Shown here one piece after another: positions 25,130 through 32,536 of a stretch of DNA of 33,158 bases. A program made the position numbers and the translations under genes. The DNA is taken from assembly GCA_029007435.1 (NCBI GenBank), contig JAQXHU010000099.1:1-33158 (forward strand), read 5' to 3'. A model generated the notes under the pieces. That model saw nothing but the letters and a program-made list of their open reading frames with translations. It was not told the origin of the DNA and made no database searches. Source of the stretch: Bacteroidales bacterium (lineage in GTDB: Bacteria > Bacteroidota > Bacteroidia > Bacteroidales > UBA932). Numbering within the stretch: position 1 is the first letter of the stretch; each line of letters opens with the position of its first letter.

Positions 25130-25798
25130 ATGAGAAAGTTAATTGCTTTCGTCATTGCGGCAGCCGCTGCGATGACAGTGTCAGCCGGTAATGTTTCAGC
25201 CGCTGACAGGGGGCACGCCAGGGCAGGAGTGATGGCGGGATTCACATCCTCATCGTCCAATGTAAAGCGCTGGGATGCCAGCTCTATCGGCAGATTCCAT
25301 TTAGGGTTTACGGCCCAGATTCCGATTGTCGGAGGTTTCGCCTTGCAGCCGTCCCTGCTGTATCAGGCGAAAGGTTCAAAGCTTAATGGAGATGTGGCGG
25401 AGGAACAGGCGTCCGCCCTCAATGCGAAGGTGAATTATCTTGAGATTCCCGTGCAGATTCAGTGGGGACCTGACCTTGTGGCCTTCAGGCCGTATGTGTT
25501 CGCAGAACCGTTTGTCGGATATGGACTGAGGGCAAAAGCGAGAAGCGTTGATGGCGGAGGAACATATACGACCAGTTCTTTTGAAACTTCAGGATTGTCA
25601 AGATGGGAATACGGGCTCGGTCTTGGAGCGGGCATTGATGTATGGAAACTTCAGGTTTCAGTGAAATATTATTGGAACTTCGGCTCGCTTTTCAATGAAA
25701 GCGGCAAGTTGAACGATGTCGGAACGCAGATAAAGGATGCGTTCAAGGACGGCAGGAACTTCAAGGGAGTGACAATATCATTGGCTTATATGTTCTGA
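25130..25798 (+). CDS. Outer-membrane beta-barrel protein (PorT/OMP_b-brl_2-like)
   Basis: 222 residues with a type I signal peptide rich in alanine (cleavage after about NVSA, residue 24). The rest alternates amphipathic strands typical of an eight-stranded barrel: RAGVMAGFTSSSS, RFHLGFTAQIPIVGGFALQP, VNYLEIPVQIQWG, FRPYVFAEPFVGYGL, WEYGLGLGAGIDVWKLQVSV and a C-terminal ISLAYMF ending in Phe, the usual signal for barrel assembly. The LQPSLLYQAKGSKL and NYLEIPVQIQW pattern is that of the Bacteroidota PorT-like barrel family. Substrate or partner is unknown. It is 13 bases after trx and one base before the LOG gene. Confidence 0.85.
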   Translation: MRKLIAFVIAAAAAMTVSAGNVSAADRGHARAGVMAGFTSSSSNVKRWDASSIGRFHLGFTAQIPIVGGFALQPSLLYQAKGSKLNGDVAEEQASALNAKVNYLEIPVQIQWGPDLVAFRPYVFAEPFVGYGLRAKARSVDGGGTYTTSSFETSGLSRWEYGLGLGAGIDVWKLQVSVKYYWNFGSLFNESGKLNDVGTQIKDAFKDGRNFKGVTISLAYMF

Positions 25799-25799
25799 A

Positions 25800-26333
25800 A
25801 TGTCCGGAGAGAAGAAACTTGCGATATTTTGCTCGGCGAGCTATGATATTGACCCTGAATATAATACAGCAGCGGCAGAATTCACGCGCCGAGCCTGTGC
25901 AAAGGGATATGTGATAGTGTCCGGAGGCACTGTAAAGGGCACGATGGGCGTGGTGGCTGACGCTGTCAGGGACTGCGGAGGTACGCATATAGGCATATTG
26001 CCGAGGTTTATGGAGGAGTTCACTTATCCTGCGCTGTCCTCACTTGTATGGACTGACACGATGTCCGAACGGAAAGAGAGGATGCGTGAGGGAACGTCCG
26101 CCGTTGTCGCCCTCCCCGGTGGAATCGGGACTTTGGACGAACTGGTGGAGACCCTGACTTTGGCAAAATTGGGAAAATACGACGGCCGGATATTCGCCCT
26201 GAATATTGGAGGATTCTATGACAAGTTCATAGAACTGCTTGATTATTATGTTTCTACAGGTATGCTTGACCAGAACTCGAGAAACCTGATTTCATTCCCG
26301 ACAACGGTCGGTGAACTTGATGAATTGATTTGA
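25800..26333 (+). CDS. LOG-family (TIGR00730) nucleotide phosphoribohydrolase
   Basis: Rossmann-fold protein of the Lonely Guy family, which splits nucleoside 5-prime monophosphates (cytokinin ribosides in plants, AMP-like substrates in bacteria) into base and ribose phosphate. Marks: IFCSAS (9-14), VIVSGGTVKGTMGVVADA with the SGGxxxGxMG motif (41-50), MSERKERM (88-95), and the signature LPGGIGTLDELVE (105-117) with E114 as likely catalytic residue. 177 residues is typical. The start lies one base after the barrel stop, and the stop one base before the polyprenyl synthase start. The physiological substrate in Bacteroidota is not known to me. Confidence 0.92.
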   Translation: MSGEKKLAIFCSASYDIDPEYNTAAAEFTRRACAKGYVIVSGGTVKGTMGVVADAVRDCGGTHIGILPRFMEEFTYPALSSLVWTDTMSERKERMREGTSAVVALPGGIGTLDELVETLTLAKLGKYDGRIFALNIGGFYDKFIELLDYYVSTGMLDQNSRNLISFPTTVGELDELI

Positions 26334-26334
26334 T

Positions 26335-27318
26335 ATGGATTATTGCGGCATAAAAGAGTATCTTAAAGGGGAGCTGGAACGGGTGAACGCAGTCATCCGT
26401 GAATCTCTTGCCTCTGATATTGAACTCCTTAACAAGACAAACCAGTCTTTGCTGGACCATTCCGGGAAACAGTTGCGGCCTGTGTTGGCGCTTCTTGTCG
26501 CGAAGGCTTGTTCCGGAGGATTCGTCACTGAAGACACGATTCATTATGCCGCTGCTGCCGAGCTTCTGCACAATGCCACTCTTCTTCACGACGATGTGGC
26601 GGATGGCAGTCTCCAAAGGCGTGGCTGTCCGACAGTTATGTCGCTTCTTGGGGGGCGGGCCTCTGTGCTGCTCGGCGATTTCTGGCTGGTCAAGGCGATG
26701 CACAACATTCTCCAGAGTGACAATTCTTCAGCGCAGGTCATCCGGCTGTTCTCCAAGACACTGTCCGATCTTGCTGAAGGAGAGATGCTCCAGCTTCAGA
26801 AAGCTGCATCCTGTGACACTAAAGAGCCTGATTATTACAGAATCATATTCAGCAAGACAGCTTCTTTGTTCGAGGCTGCCGCGGTTTCGGCGGCCATCTC
26901 GGTAGGTGCTTCCGCGGAGAAAAAGAAAGCGGTGAAAAATTACGCAAGAAGTCTCGGAATAGCATTCCAGATTAAAGATGACATACTTGATTATGACGGA
27001 GATGAATCCATAGGGAAACCGGTGGGACTGGACTTGATGGAGAGGAAGATGACCCTTCCTCTGCTCGGAGCCTTGTCAAAGGTGGACAAAGCGACGGCCG
27101 ATACTGTCAGGCATAAGGTGTCGATGATTGAGGAAATCCCTGATGCACAGAATGATATAGCCACTTTTGTGCGTCAGTTCGAGGGCGTGGACTATGCCCG
27201 TGCGAGGCTTGGGGAATATGTTGACAACGCCAAGATTTTCCTCCGGGCACTTGGTCAGGGACCGTGCGTAGATATGCTCGGGGCAATTGCTGATTTTGTT
27301 GCGGAGAGGAAATCGTGA
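26335..27318 (+). CDS. Long-chain polyprenyl diphosphate synthase
   Basis: Trans-prenyl transferase that extends isoprenoid chains with IPP, probably for the menaquinone side chain. The first Asp-rich motif is D86-D-V-A-D90 in LLHDDVADGS and the second D215-D-I-L-D219 in QIKDDILDYDGD. GKQLRP (44-49) and the K-T-A-S-L-F motif are also present. Small residues (A, T) a few positions before the first motif leave a deep pocket and fit a long product (octaprenyl or longer) better than FPP or GGPP. 327 residues is typical. It overlaps the next gene by four bases, so it is co-translated with the DNA polymerase subunit. Confidence 0.93.
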   Translation: MDYCGIKEYLKGELERVNAVIRESLASDIELLNKTNQSLLDHSGKQLRPVLALLVAKACSGGFVTEDTIHYAAAAELLHNATLLHDDVADGSLQRRGCPTVMSLLGGRASVLLGDFWLVKAMHNILQSDNSSAQVIRLFSKTLSDLAEGEMLQLQKAASCDTKEPDYYRIIFSKTASLFEAAAVSAAISVGASAEKKKAVKNYARSLGIAFQIKDDILDYDGDESIGKPVGLDLMERKMTLPLLGALSKVDKATADTVRHKVSMIEEIPDAQNDIATFVRQFEGVDYARARLGEYVDNAKIFLRALGQGPCVDMLGAIADFVAERKS

Positions 27319-28427
27319 GATTCGGGGACATCATAGGAAACGAAGAAGTCAAGAGGGCTCTTGTCAGGATGGCTGACAGCGGCCGGATTCCGCATGCTAT
27401 GATGTTTCACGAGAATGAGGGCTGCGGAGCGCTTCCGCTTGCAGTGGCTTTCCTGCAGTATCTGAATTGCCGGACGCGGGAGGATGGGGATTCCTGCGGA
27501 GTCTGCCCGGTGTGCAACCAGATATCCAAGATGATATATCCGGATATCCACTTCGTCTTTCCCGTGGCCGGAGAGAAAGTGACGTCTGACAGTTTCCTGA
27601 CGGAATGGAGGTCTCTTTTCGTTTCCAATCCGTATTTTATGGAGAATGAGCTTTATGAGGCCCTCGGCATTGAGAAGAAGTCTTCCAATATTTCCGTGGC
27701 GGAGGCCAAGAATGTTCTCAATGCGCTGTCATTATCCTCATTTTCAGAAGGTTACAGGGCTGTGATAATCTGGCTGCCGGAGAAGATGCAGGCCGAGGCA
27801 TCCAATCGCCTGCTCAAAATTGTGGAGGAGCCTTCGGAGAAGACATTGTTCATTTTCATTACACATTCTCCTGAACGGGTGCTGAAAACCATAATGTCGC
27901 GTTGCCAGCTCATCAGGGTGATGCCTGCCTCCAAAGAGGAAATCGCGGCCGCGCTTCCGAGGTGGACCGGAGTTGACGGAGAAGCTGCCGGCTATGCTGC
28001 GGAATTTGCATCGGGCAGCTTGGGCGCGGCGATTCGCAGCCTTGCCGAGAAGGACAGTGATGTGGAGATGATGGATATGTTCACCTCACTGATGGACGGT
28101 CTCCTGTCCCGTGACTTTTTGGCGGTTCTTGAAACTGCAGAGACATTGTCATCGCTTGATTCGCGTGAGAAACAGAAAGCTTTTTGTAAATTTGCAGGCA
28201 ATTGTGTCAGAAAGATATATATGCTGCGTGCGGGGATGGACAAGATTGCCGGGGTGAGGCCTGACGAGCTTCAGTTCTACAAGGATGCGGCCGCCCGTTG
28301 CGGTGAGGAATTCTGCCATAAGGCAGTGGCGGCTCTCAGCGGCGCCTGCAATATGATTATAAGAAATGTCAATCAGAAAATAGTATTTACCAATCTGGTG
28401 GACCGTCTGTTCGTCAGTGTCAGGTAA
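27315..28427 (+). CDS. holB: DNA polymerase III delta-prime subunit
   Basis: Clamp-loader subunit of the replisome. It starts with GTG in a GTGA overlap with the previous stop. DIIGNEEVKRALVRMADSGRIPHAMMF is the classic DnaX/HolB start. The P-loop position (FHENEGCGALPLA) lacks the Gly-Lys-Thr, as expected for a delta-prime subunit that does not bind ATP. Zinc ligands are C52, C61, C64 and C67 (NC...CGVCPVC). VIIWLPEKMQAEASNRLLKIVEEPSEKT and the SRC motif in TIMSRCQLI follow. At 370 residues it is within the usual range. The overlap with the polyprenyl synthase and the short gap to ricT place it mid-operon. Confidence 0.93.
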   Translation: MRFGDIIGNEEVKRALVRMADSGRIPHAMMFHENEGCGALPLAVAFLQYLNCRTREDGDSCGVCPVCNQISKMIYPDIHFVFPVAGEKVTSDSFLTEWRSLFVSNPYFMENELYEALGIEKKSSNISVAEAKNVLNALSLSSFSEGYRAVIIWLPEKMQAEASNRLLKIVEEPSEKTLFIFITHSPERVLKTIMSRCQLIRVMPASKEEIAAALPRWTGVDGEAAGYAAEFASGSLGAAIRSLAEKDSDVEMMDMFTSLMDGLLSRDFLAVLETAETLSSLDSREKQKAFCKFAGNCVRKIYMLRAGMDKIAGVRPDELQFYKDAAARCGEEFCHKAVAALSGACNMIIRNVNQKIVFTNLVDRLFVSVR

Positions 28428-28448
28428 AGAATTAATATATACGTTTTT

Positions 28449-29669
28449 ATGGATAACAACGAGAACATTCAGTTTGACTGCAGCCGGGGGTGCACTGTAA
28501 CGAGGAATGCGGATGACGAACTGAATTGCACATACAGAAGGGGTTGCTGCAAGCTGGAGGATTACAACTGGCTGCAGGGAGTCACCCAGAGACAGTTCGC
28601 GGACTATTTTGAAGTCCGCTTCAAAAACACACGCAAAGGATTCTATATCAATTCTTCAGGGCAGAGTGTCAAGATGGGGGATCTTGTGATTGTGGAAGCG
28701 CAGAGCGGCCACGACCTCGGCATTGTCACGCTTGAAGGTCCGCTTGTGGGCCGTCAGATGCGTTGCCGCGGGATTGACCCTGAAACTGCTGAATTCAAGA
28801 AAATCTACCGCAAAGCCAAGCCGCTCGACATTGAGAAATGGCAGGAGGCCATAGCCAGGGAGCAGGAGACGATGATCCGTGCGCGGCAGATAGCCGTGGA
28901 ACTCGGCCTGGATATGAAAATCGGGGACGTGGAGTTCCAGGGAGACGGTACCAAGGCGATATTCTATTATATAGCAGACGGCAGGGTGGATTTCCGCCAG
29001 CTCATCAAAGTGTTCGCCGAGGAGTTCCGCATCCGCATAGAGATGAAGCAGATAGGTGCGCGCCAGGAGGCCGGCCTGATCGGCGGTCTCGGAGTCTGTG
29101 GACGCGAGCTCTGCTGCGCCAACTATATCACCAACTTCAAGTCAATAACGACTGCCGCCGCCCGCTGCCAGGACCTATCGCTCAATCCGCAGAAACTTGC
29201 AGGCCAGTGCGGCAAGCTGAAATGCTGCCTCAATTATGAGGTGGCGACATATCTGGATGCCCAGTCCAAGATTCCTAAGGTGACGGAACCGCTTGATTTC
29301 CAGGATGGTCTGGCATATCTTGTGAAGACTGACATCCTGCGCGGAGTTATGTATTTTTCATACGAGAAAGGCTCCTTGGCCAATACCTATCCGCTTGATG
29401 CGGCAGAAGTGAGGGAGATAATCCGGATGAACAGAAATGGCCAGAAACCTGAGTCGCTCAGGACTGAGCCGGAGCCGGAAATCCCAGAGTTCGTGACAGC
29501 TGTGGGTGATGACAGCATTACCCGTTTCGATACTCCGAAACGCCAGAAACGCCGCTCCGGAAAACAGCGCCAGTCCCAGGACAGAAAGCGTGACGGAGAC
29601 CGTCCGAAGGGAGACAGGAGGCGTGACGGACAGCGCCAGAAACAGAATCAGTCGAAAGGCAATGAATAG
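28449..29669 (+). CDS. ricT: PSP1-domain protein, RicT/YaaT family, with two cysteine clusters
   Basis: Homologue of B. subtilis RicT (YaaT), part of an iron-sulfur complex (RicA-RicF-RicT) that influences RNA processing and development. The PSP1 core runs from about 55 to 280, with VEAQSGHDLGIV, KTRQIAVELGLDMKIGDVE-type helices, YIADGRVDFRQLIKVFAEEF and IEMKQIGARQEAGLIGG. Core cysteines are C217, C222, C223, C240, C254, C259 and C260. The N-terminus adds C11, C15, C27, C33 and C34 (CSRGC, RRGCCKL). The C-terminal 40 residues are highly basic and low complexity, possibly for RNA binding. holB as upstream neighbour is a common arrangement. It overlaps gldH by 8 bases. Confidence 0.9.
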   Translation: MDNNENIQFDCSRGCTVTRNADDELNCTYRRGCCKLEDYNWLQGVTQRQFADYFEVRFKNTRKGFYINSSGQSVKMGDLVIVEAQSGHDLGIVTLEGPLVGRQMRCRGIDPETAEFKKIYRKAKPLDIEKWQEAIAREQETMIRARQIAVELGLDMKIGDVEFQGDGTKAIFYYIADGRVDFRQLIKVFAEEFRIRIEMKQIGARQEAGLIGGLGVCGRELCCANYITNFKSITTAAARCQDLSLNPQKLAGQCGKLKCCLNYEVATYLDAQSKIPKVTEPLDFQDGLAYLVKTDILRGVMYFSYEKGSLANTYPLDAAEVREIIRMNRNGQKPESLRTEPEPEIPEFVTAVGDDSITRFDTPKRQKRRSGKQRQSQDRKRDGDRPKGDRRRDGQRQKQNQSKGNE

Positions 29670-30117
29670 GGCTCTTTCAGCACTGGCTTTCGCGCTTGTG
29701 TTATCTGTTATATCCTGCTCGGGACCAGCTTCCAGCGAATGTTTCGTGAAGAATGCGGACTGTGACGCCTATGGCCGTTACATATTCGATTTGGATATGT
29801 CGGATTCCCTGCATACCTTTTCAATTGACCTGTATTCGGCTTTCACGTGCAGGGACGAGGTGTTCGCCGGCTTTACAGGAGTGCCGGTGAACGTGCTATG
29901 GGAATCACCGGAAGGTTCTGTGTATGAAGAAAATGTGATTCTGCCGGCTTCAGGTGTAAGCAATGTGACACATTTCGGCAAGTCCTTTTCCGCTTCTTAT
30001 CGGAAAGGCGTCAGGCCGGTTGTTAATGGAGAATGGAAACTGTATCTGTCCGTACCGCGGGATTCCGTTCGGAAATACGGTATGACCGGGATGGGCATCA
30101 AAATATCGAAAGAGTGA
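29662..30117 (+). CDS. gldH: GldH-like lipoprotein
   Basis: 151-residue lipoprotein, signal peptide with lipobox VISC and C19. The order ricT-gldH is familiar from Bacteroidota. The body has the GldH layout: a short strand with DLDMSDSLHTFSIDLYSAF, a central VNVLWESPEGSVYEENVILP and a C-terminal GMTGMGIKISKE, like the family ending with a Gly-rich beta strand. GldH is needed for gliding in Flavobacterium; in gut Bacteroidales, which do not glide, its role is unknown. The family match is moderate, as sequences are divergent. The ATG overlaps the ricT stop by 8 bases and its stop lies one base before trmB. Confidence 0.72.
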   Translation: MNRALSALAFALVLSVISCSGPASSECFVKNADCDAYGRYIFDLDMSDSLHTFSIDLYSAFTCRDEVFAGFTGVPVNVLWESPEGSVYEENVILPASGVSNVTHFGKSFSASYRKGVRPVVNGEWKLYLSVPRDSVRKYGMTGMGIKISKE

Positions 30118-30118
30118 T

Positions 30119-30979
30119 ATGGGACACGGCAAGTTAAAGAAATTCAGCGAGAACGAGACTTTTACCTGTCTGCTGCAGCCGGATTCTTCCGAGATTCTTG
30201 TCCGGGAAGAAGATGCTCCGGCGGGCTTCTCGCATTGTCCGCTCAGGCTCAAGGAGCATCAGGTAAAAGGACATTGGAACGAACTTATGTTCCACGGACG
30301 GACCTGCCCGGTGGTTTTGGAGCTCGGATGCGGCAAGGGTGAATATACTGTTGACCTGGCGGTCCGAAATCAGGACGTGAATTATATCGGGGTGGATATA
30401 AAGGGCGCAAGAATGTGGAAGGGCGCCAAGTATGCCACTGAGAACAATATGGACAATGTGGCTTTTCTGCGGACGAGGATAGAGTTCATAGAGGCTTTTT
30501 TCGCTCCGGGCGAAGTGTCGGAAATATGGCTGACGTTCTCTGACCCGCAGATGAAGAGCGAGAACAGCAGGCTCACCAGTCCGATGTTCCTCGGGCGGTA
30601 CCGCCGTTTCCTGAAACAGGGCGGTGTGGTGCATCTCAAGACTGACAGTACTTTCCTGTATGAATATACGAAGGCTGTCTGCTCGGCCAACGGTCTTAAG
30701 GTTCTTGCAAGTACTTCAGACCTGTATTCGCTTGCTGACGAGGCCGGCAGAAAGTCATTGCATTCATCCGAATATTCATCAGTCTGCGGAGACTCCGCTG
30801 TGGACGCACTGTTCGAAGTGCAGACTTTCTACGAGAAGAATTTCCTGCGCCAGGGATTCAATATCAATTATATAGCATTCACGCTCGACAAGGATGGAGA
30901 CTATGTTTATCCGGAGTTTGACGCTGCTTTCTGGAGGGCTGCCGAGGCGCCGCGTTTCCTTCCGGGACATCAATTCTGA
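30119..30979 (+). CDS. trmB: tRNA (guanine-46-N7)-methyltransferase
   Basis: SAM-dependent enzyme making m7G46 in the tRNA variable loop. Motifs: SAM loop VVLELGCGKGEYTVDLA (65-81), GVDIKGARMWKGA (91-103) with D93, the TrmB signature EIWLTFSDPQMK (135-146), SRLTSPMFLGRYRRFLKQGG (150-169), and HLKTDS (172-177) with T175 and D176. The signature has SDPQMK in place of FPDPWPK, a form seen in Bacteroidota. At 286 residues it is longer than the 210-240 of proteobacterial enzymes because of a 60-residue N-terminal region and a longer C-terminus. It starts one base after gldH. Confidence 0.93.
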   Translation: MGHGKLKKFSENETFTCLLQPDSSEILVREEDAPAGFSHCPLRLKEHQVKGHWNELMFHGRTCPVVLELGCGKGEYTVDLAVRNQDVNYIGVDIKGARMWKGAKYATENNMDNVAFLRTRIEFIEAFFAPGEVSEIWLTFSDPQMKSENSRLTSPMFLGRYRRFLKQGGVVHLKTDSTFLYEYTKAVCSANGLKVLASTSDLYSLADEAGRKSLHSSEYSSVCGDSAVDALFEVQTFYEKNFLRQGFNINYIAFTLDKDGDYVYPEFDAAFWRAAEAPRFLPGHQF

Positions 30980-30985
30980 TTGACT

Positions 30986-31996
30986 ATGCCAGAGAAGAAT
31001 CCATACGGTAGCGGTTTCATTGCGGATCTGCCGGAACCTGAGCAGATTGATGTCAGTGCGATTCTAGACTCATACGAGTCCGGTGACATTGACCTGATTT
31101 GCGTGCTGGGACCTACTGCCTCCGGCAAGACGAGGTATGCGGTCCGGCTGGCAAGGGAATTGAACAGGATTCGTTCCGGGCGTGCTGCCGGCTGGGTTTC
31201 CGATGGGATGTCCGCTGGCTGTACCGGGGCGGAGATACTGTCCGGCGACTCCCGTCAGGTCTATCGGGGTATGGATATCGGAACTGGCAAGGATCTGTCT
31301 GAATATGAGGAAATTCCGTATCATCTGATTGATATTGTGGATGCCGGGGCGAAGTTTGATCTGTATCAATATCAGAAGGCGTTCGAGGCTTCGTACAAGG
31401 ATGTTGTCGAAAGAGGCGGGATACCGGTTCTCTGCGGCGGGTCCGGACTGTATCTCGAAGCCGCCACCTGCGGTTATGAACTGCCGGATGTGCCACAGAA
31501 TCAGGAACTCAGGGCCGAACTTGAGAATAAGTCAATGGAGGAGTTGACGGCAATGCTGGCCTCATTGAAGCCTCTCCACAACACCACCGACCTGGATACT
31601 AAGAAGCGTGCCATCCGCGCCATTGAAATAGCTCTGTACCAGCAGTCACATCCGGTCACGAGGACCAGTTTCCTGCCCAAAAAGACGTATTATATCGGCA
31701 CTCTTGTCAGCAGGGAGGAACGGAACAGGAGAATTGACGCAAGACTGGATGCGAGGATTGACGAGGGGCTGGTGGACGAGGTCAGGAGGCTGATTGACGG
31801 GGGCGTTCCGCCTGAGGATCTGATGTATTACGGTCTTGAGTATAAATTCGTCACCCAGCACGTGCTGGGTATATTGAGCCTTGAGGAGATGAAGTTGCTG
31901 CTGTCCAATGCAATACACCAGTTCGCCAAACGCCAGATGACCTGGTTCCGCGGTATGGAGCGCAAAGGAATCCGGATTCACTGGACAGAGTGTTGA
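30986..31996 (+). CDS. miaA: tRNA dimethylallyltransferase with N-terminal extension and insertion
   Basis: Adds a dimethylallyl group to A37 of tRNAs reading UNN codons. Marks: P-loop VLGPTASGKT (40-49), DSRQVYRGMDIGTGKD (88-103), PYHLIDIVDA, GGSGLYLEA (151-159), and RMTWFRGME-type C-terminal motif (QMTWFRGMERKG). It differs from the usual 300-310-residue form: about 36 residues precede the P-loop strand, and about 20 extra residues (60-81, rich in Gly, Arg and Ser) separate the P-loop helix from the DSRQ strand. No later ATG before the P-loop would give a shorter start. ATG 30986 lies six bases after the trmB stop and is preferred over an in-frame TTG at 30980. Confidence 0.93.
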   Translation: MPEKNPYGSGFIADLPEPEQIDVSAILDSYESGDIDLICVLGPTASGKTRYAVRLARELNRIRSGRAAGWVSDGMSAGCTGAEILSGDSRQVYRGMDIGTGKDLSEYEEIPYHLIDIVDAGAKFDLYQYQKAFEASYKDVVERGGIPVLCGGSGLYLEAATCGYELPDVPQNQELRAELENKSMEELTAMLASLKPLHNTTDLDTKKRAIRAIEIALYQQSHPVTRTSFLPKKTYYIGTLVSREERNRRIDARLDARIDEGLVDEVRRLIDGGVPPEDLMYYGLEYKFVTQHVLGILSLEEMKLLLSNAIHQFAKRQMTWFRGMERKGIRIHWTEC

Positions 31997-32006
31997 TATT
32001 TTTATA

Positions 32007-32014
32007 TAAATTTG
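32007..32014 (+). promoter_or_regulatory. -7 element of an smpB promoter
   Basis: TAAATTTG fits the Bacteroidota -7 consensus exactly and, as at pgk, continues as TAAATTTGCAG. The -33 region has no TTTG at 18-20 bases. Transcription would begin close to 32021, leaving a leader of about a dozen bases before the ATG at 32033 and excluding a TTG start at 32012. Confidence 0.5.
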
Positions 32015-32032
32015 CAGTCCAATATCAGTATT

Positions 32033-32485
32033 ATGCCGAAAGCGAAGAGCAGAGTTCAGGTGAACAACAAGAGAGCGTCGTTCGATTACGAGTTCCTTGA
32101 GACATATCAGGCAGGTATTGTCCTGGTCGGGACGGAAATCAAGTCTATCCGTGCCGGAAGGGCTTCTATGTCAGATACTTTCTGCTATTTCGACGGCGGG
32201 CAGCTCTATGTGCGCGGAATCAATATAGCGTTGTATACCTGGGGCTCCTGGGGCCAGCACGCACCGACGCGAGACCGTAAACTTCTGCTGCAGAAGCGTG
32301 AATTGAGACATCTCCAGCAGAAAGTCAAGGAAAAAGGTCTCACTATTGTCGGAGTCAGGCTTTACATCACCGACAATGGCTATGCGAAACTTACCATAGC
32401 TCTTGCGAAGGGCAAGAAGGCTTACGACAAACGCCAGTCCATCAAGGAAAAGGACCTCCGCAGGGAAATAGCGCGCGGGGAGTGA
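32033..32485 (+). CDS. smpB: SsrA (tmRNA)-binding protein
   Basis: Partner of tmRNA in rescuing stalled ribosomes. Family marks: NNKRASFDYEFLETYQAGIVLVGTEIKSIRAGRASMSDTF-type N-terminal region (the key part is GTEIKSIRAG), then THAPTR-like QHAPTRDRKLLLQKREL, and KGLTIVGVRLYI. The C-terminal tail YDKRQSIKEKDLRREIARGE is basic and helical, as needed to enter the mRNA channel, but it is short. The length of 150 is at the low end of the family (about 150-165). It follows miaA by 36 bases and has its own -7 element. The tmRNA gene ssrA is not in the window. Confidence 0.95.
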   Translation: MPKAKSRVQVNNKRASFDYEFLETYQAGIVLVGTEIKSIRAGRASMSDTFCYFDGGQLYVRGINIALYTWGSWGQHAPTRDRKLLLQKRELRHLQQKVKEKGLTIVGVRLYITDNGYAKLTIALAKGKKAYDKRQSIKEKDLRREIARGE

Positions 32486-32536
32486 TTAACCGCAATTCGA
32501 ACGTTGGCTCGTTATGAGGCTGACCCAAAAGCCCTA

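Noticed and set aside
28187..28194. Perfect TAAATTTG -7 box inside holB
   Set aside because: There is no TTTG 18-20 bases upstream and it is inside coding sequence; such an AT-rich word can occur by chance. It could still drive ricT, but I have no further support.
32516..32534. GGCT/AGCC pairing between smpB and the hydrolase gene as a two-way terminator
   Set aside because: Only four base pairs and no T-run on either strand; too weak to annotate.
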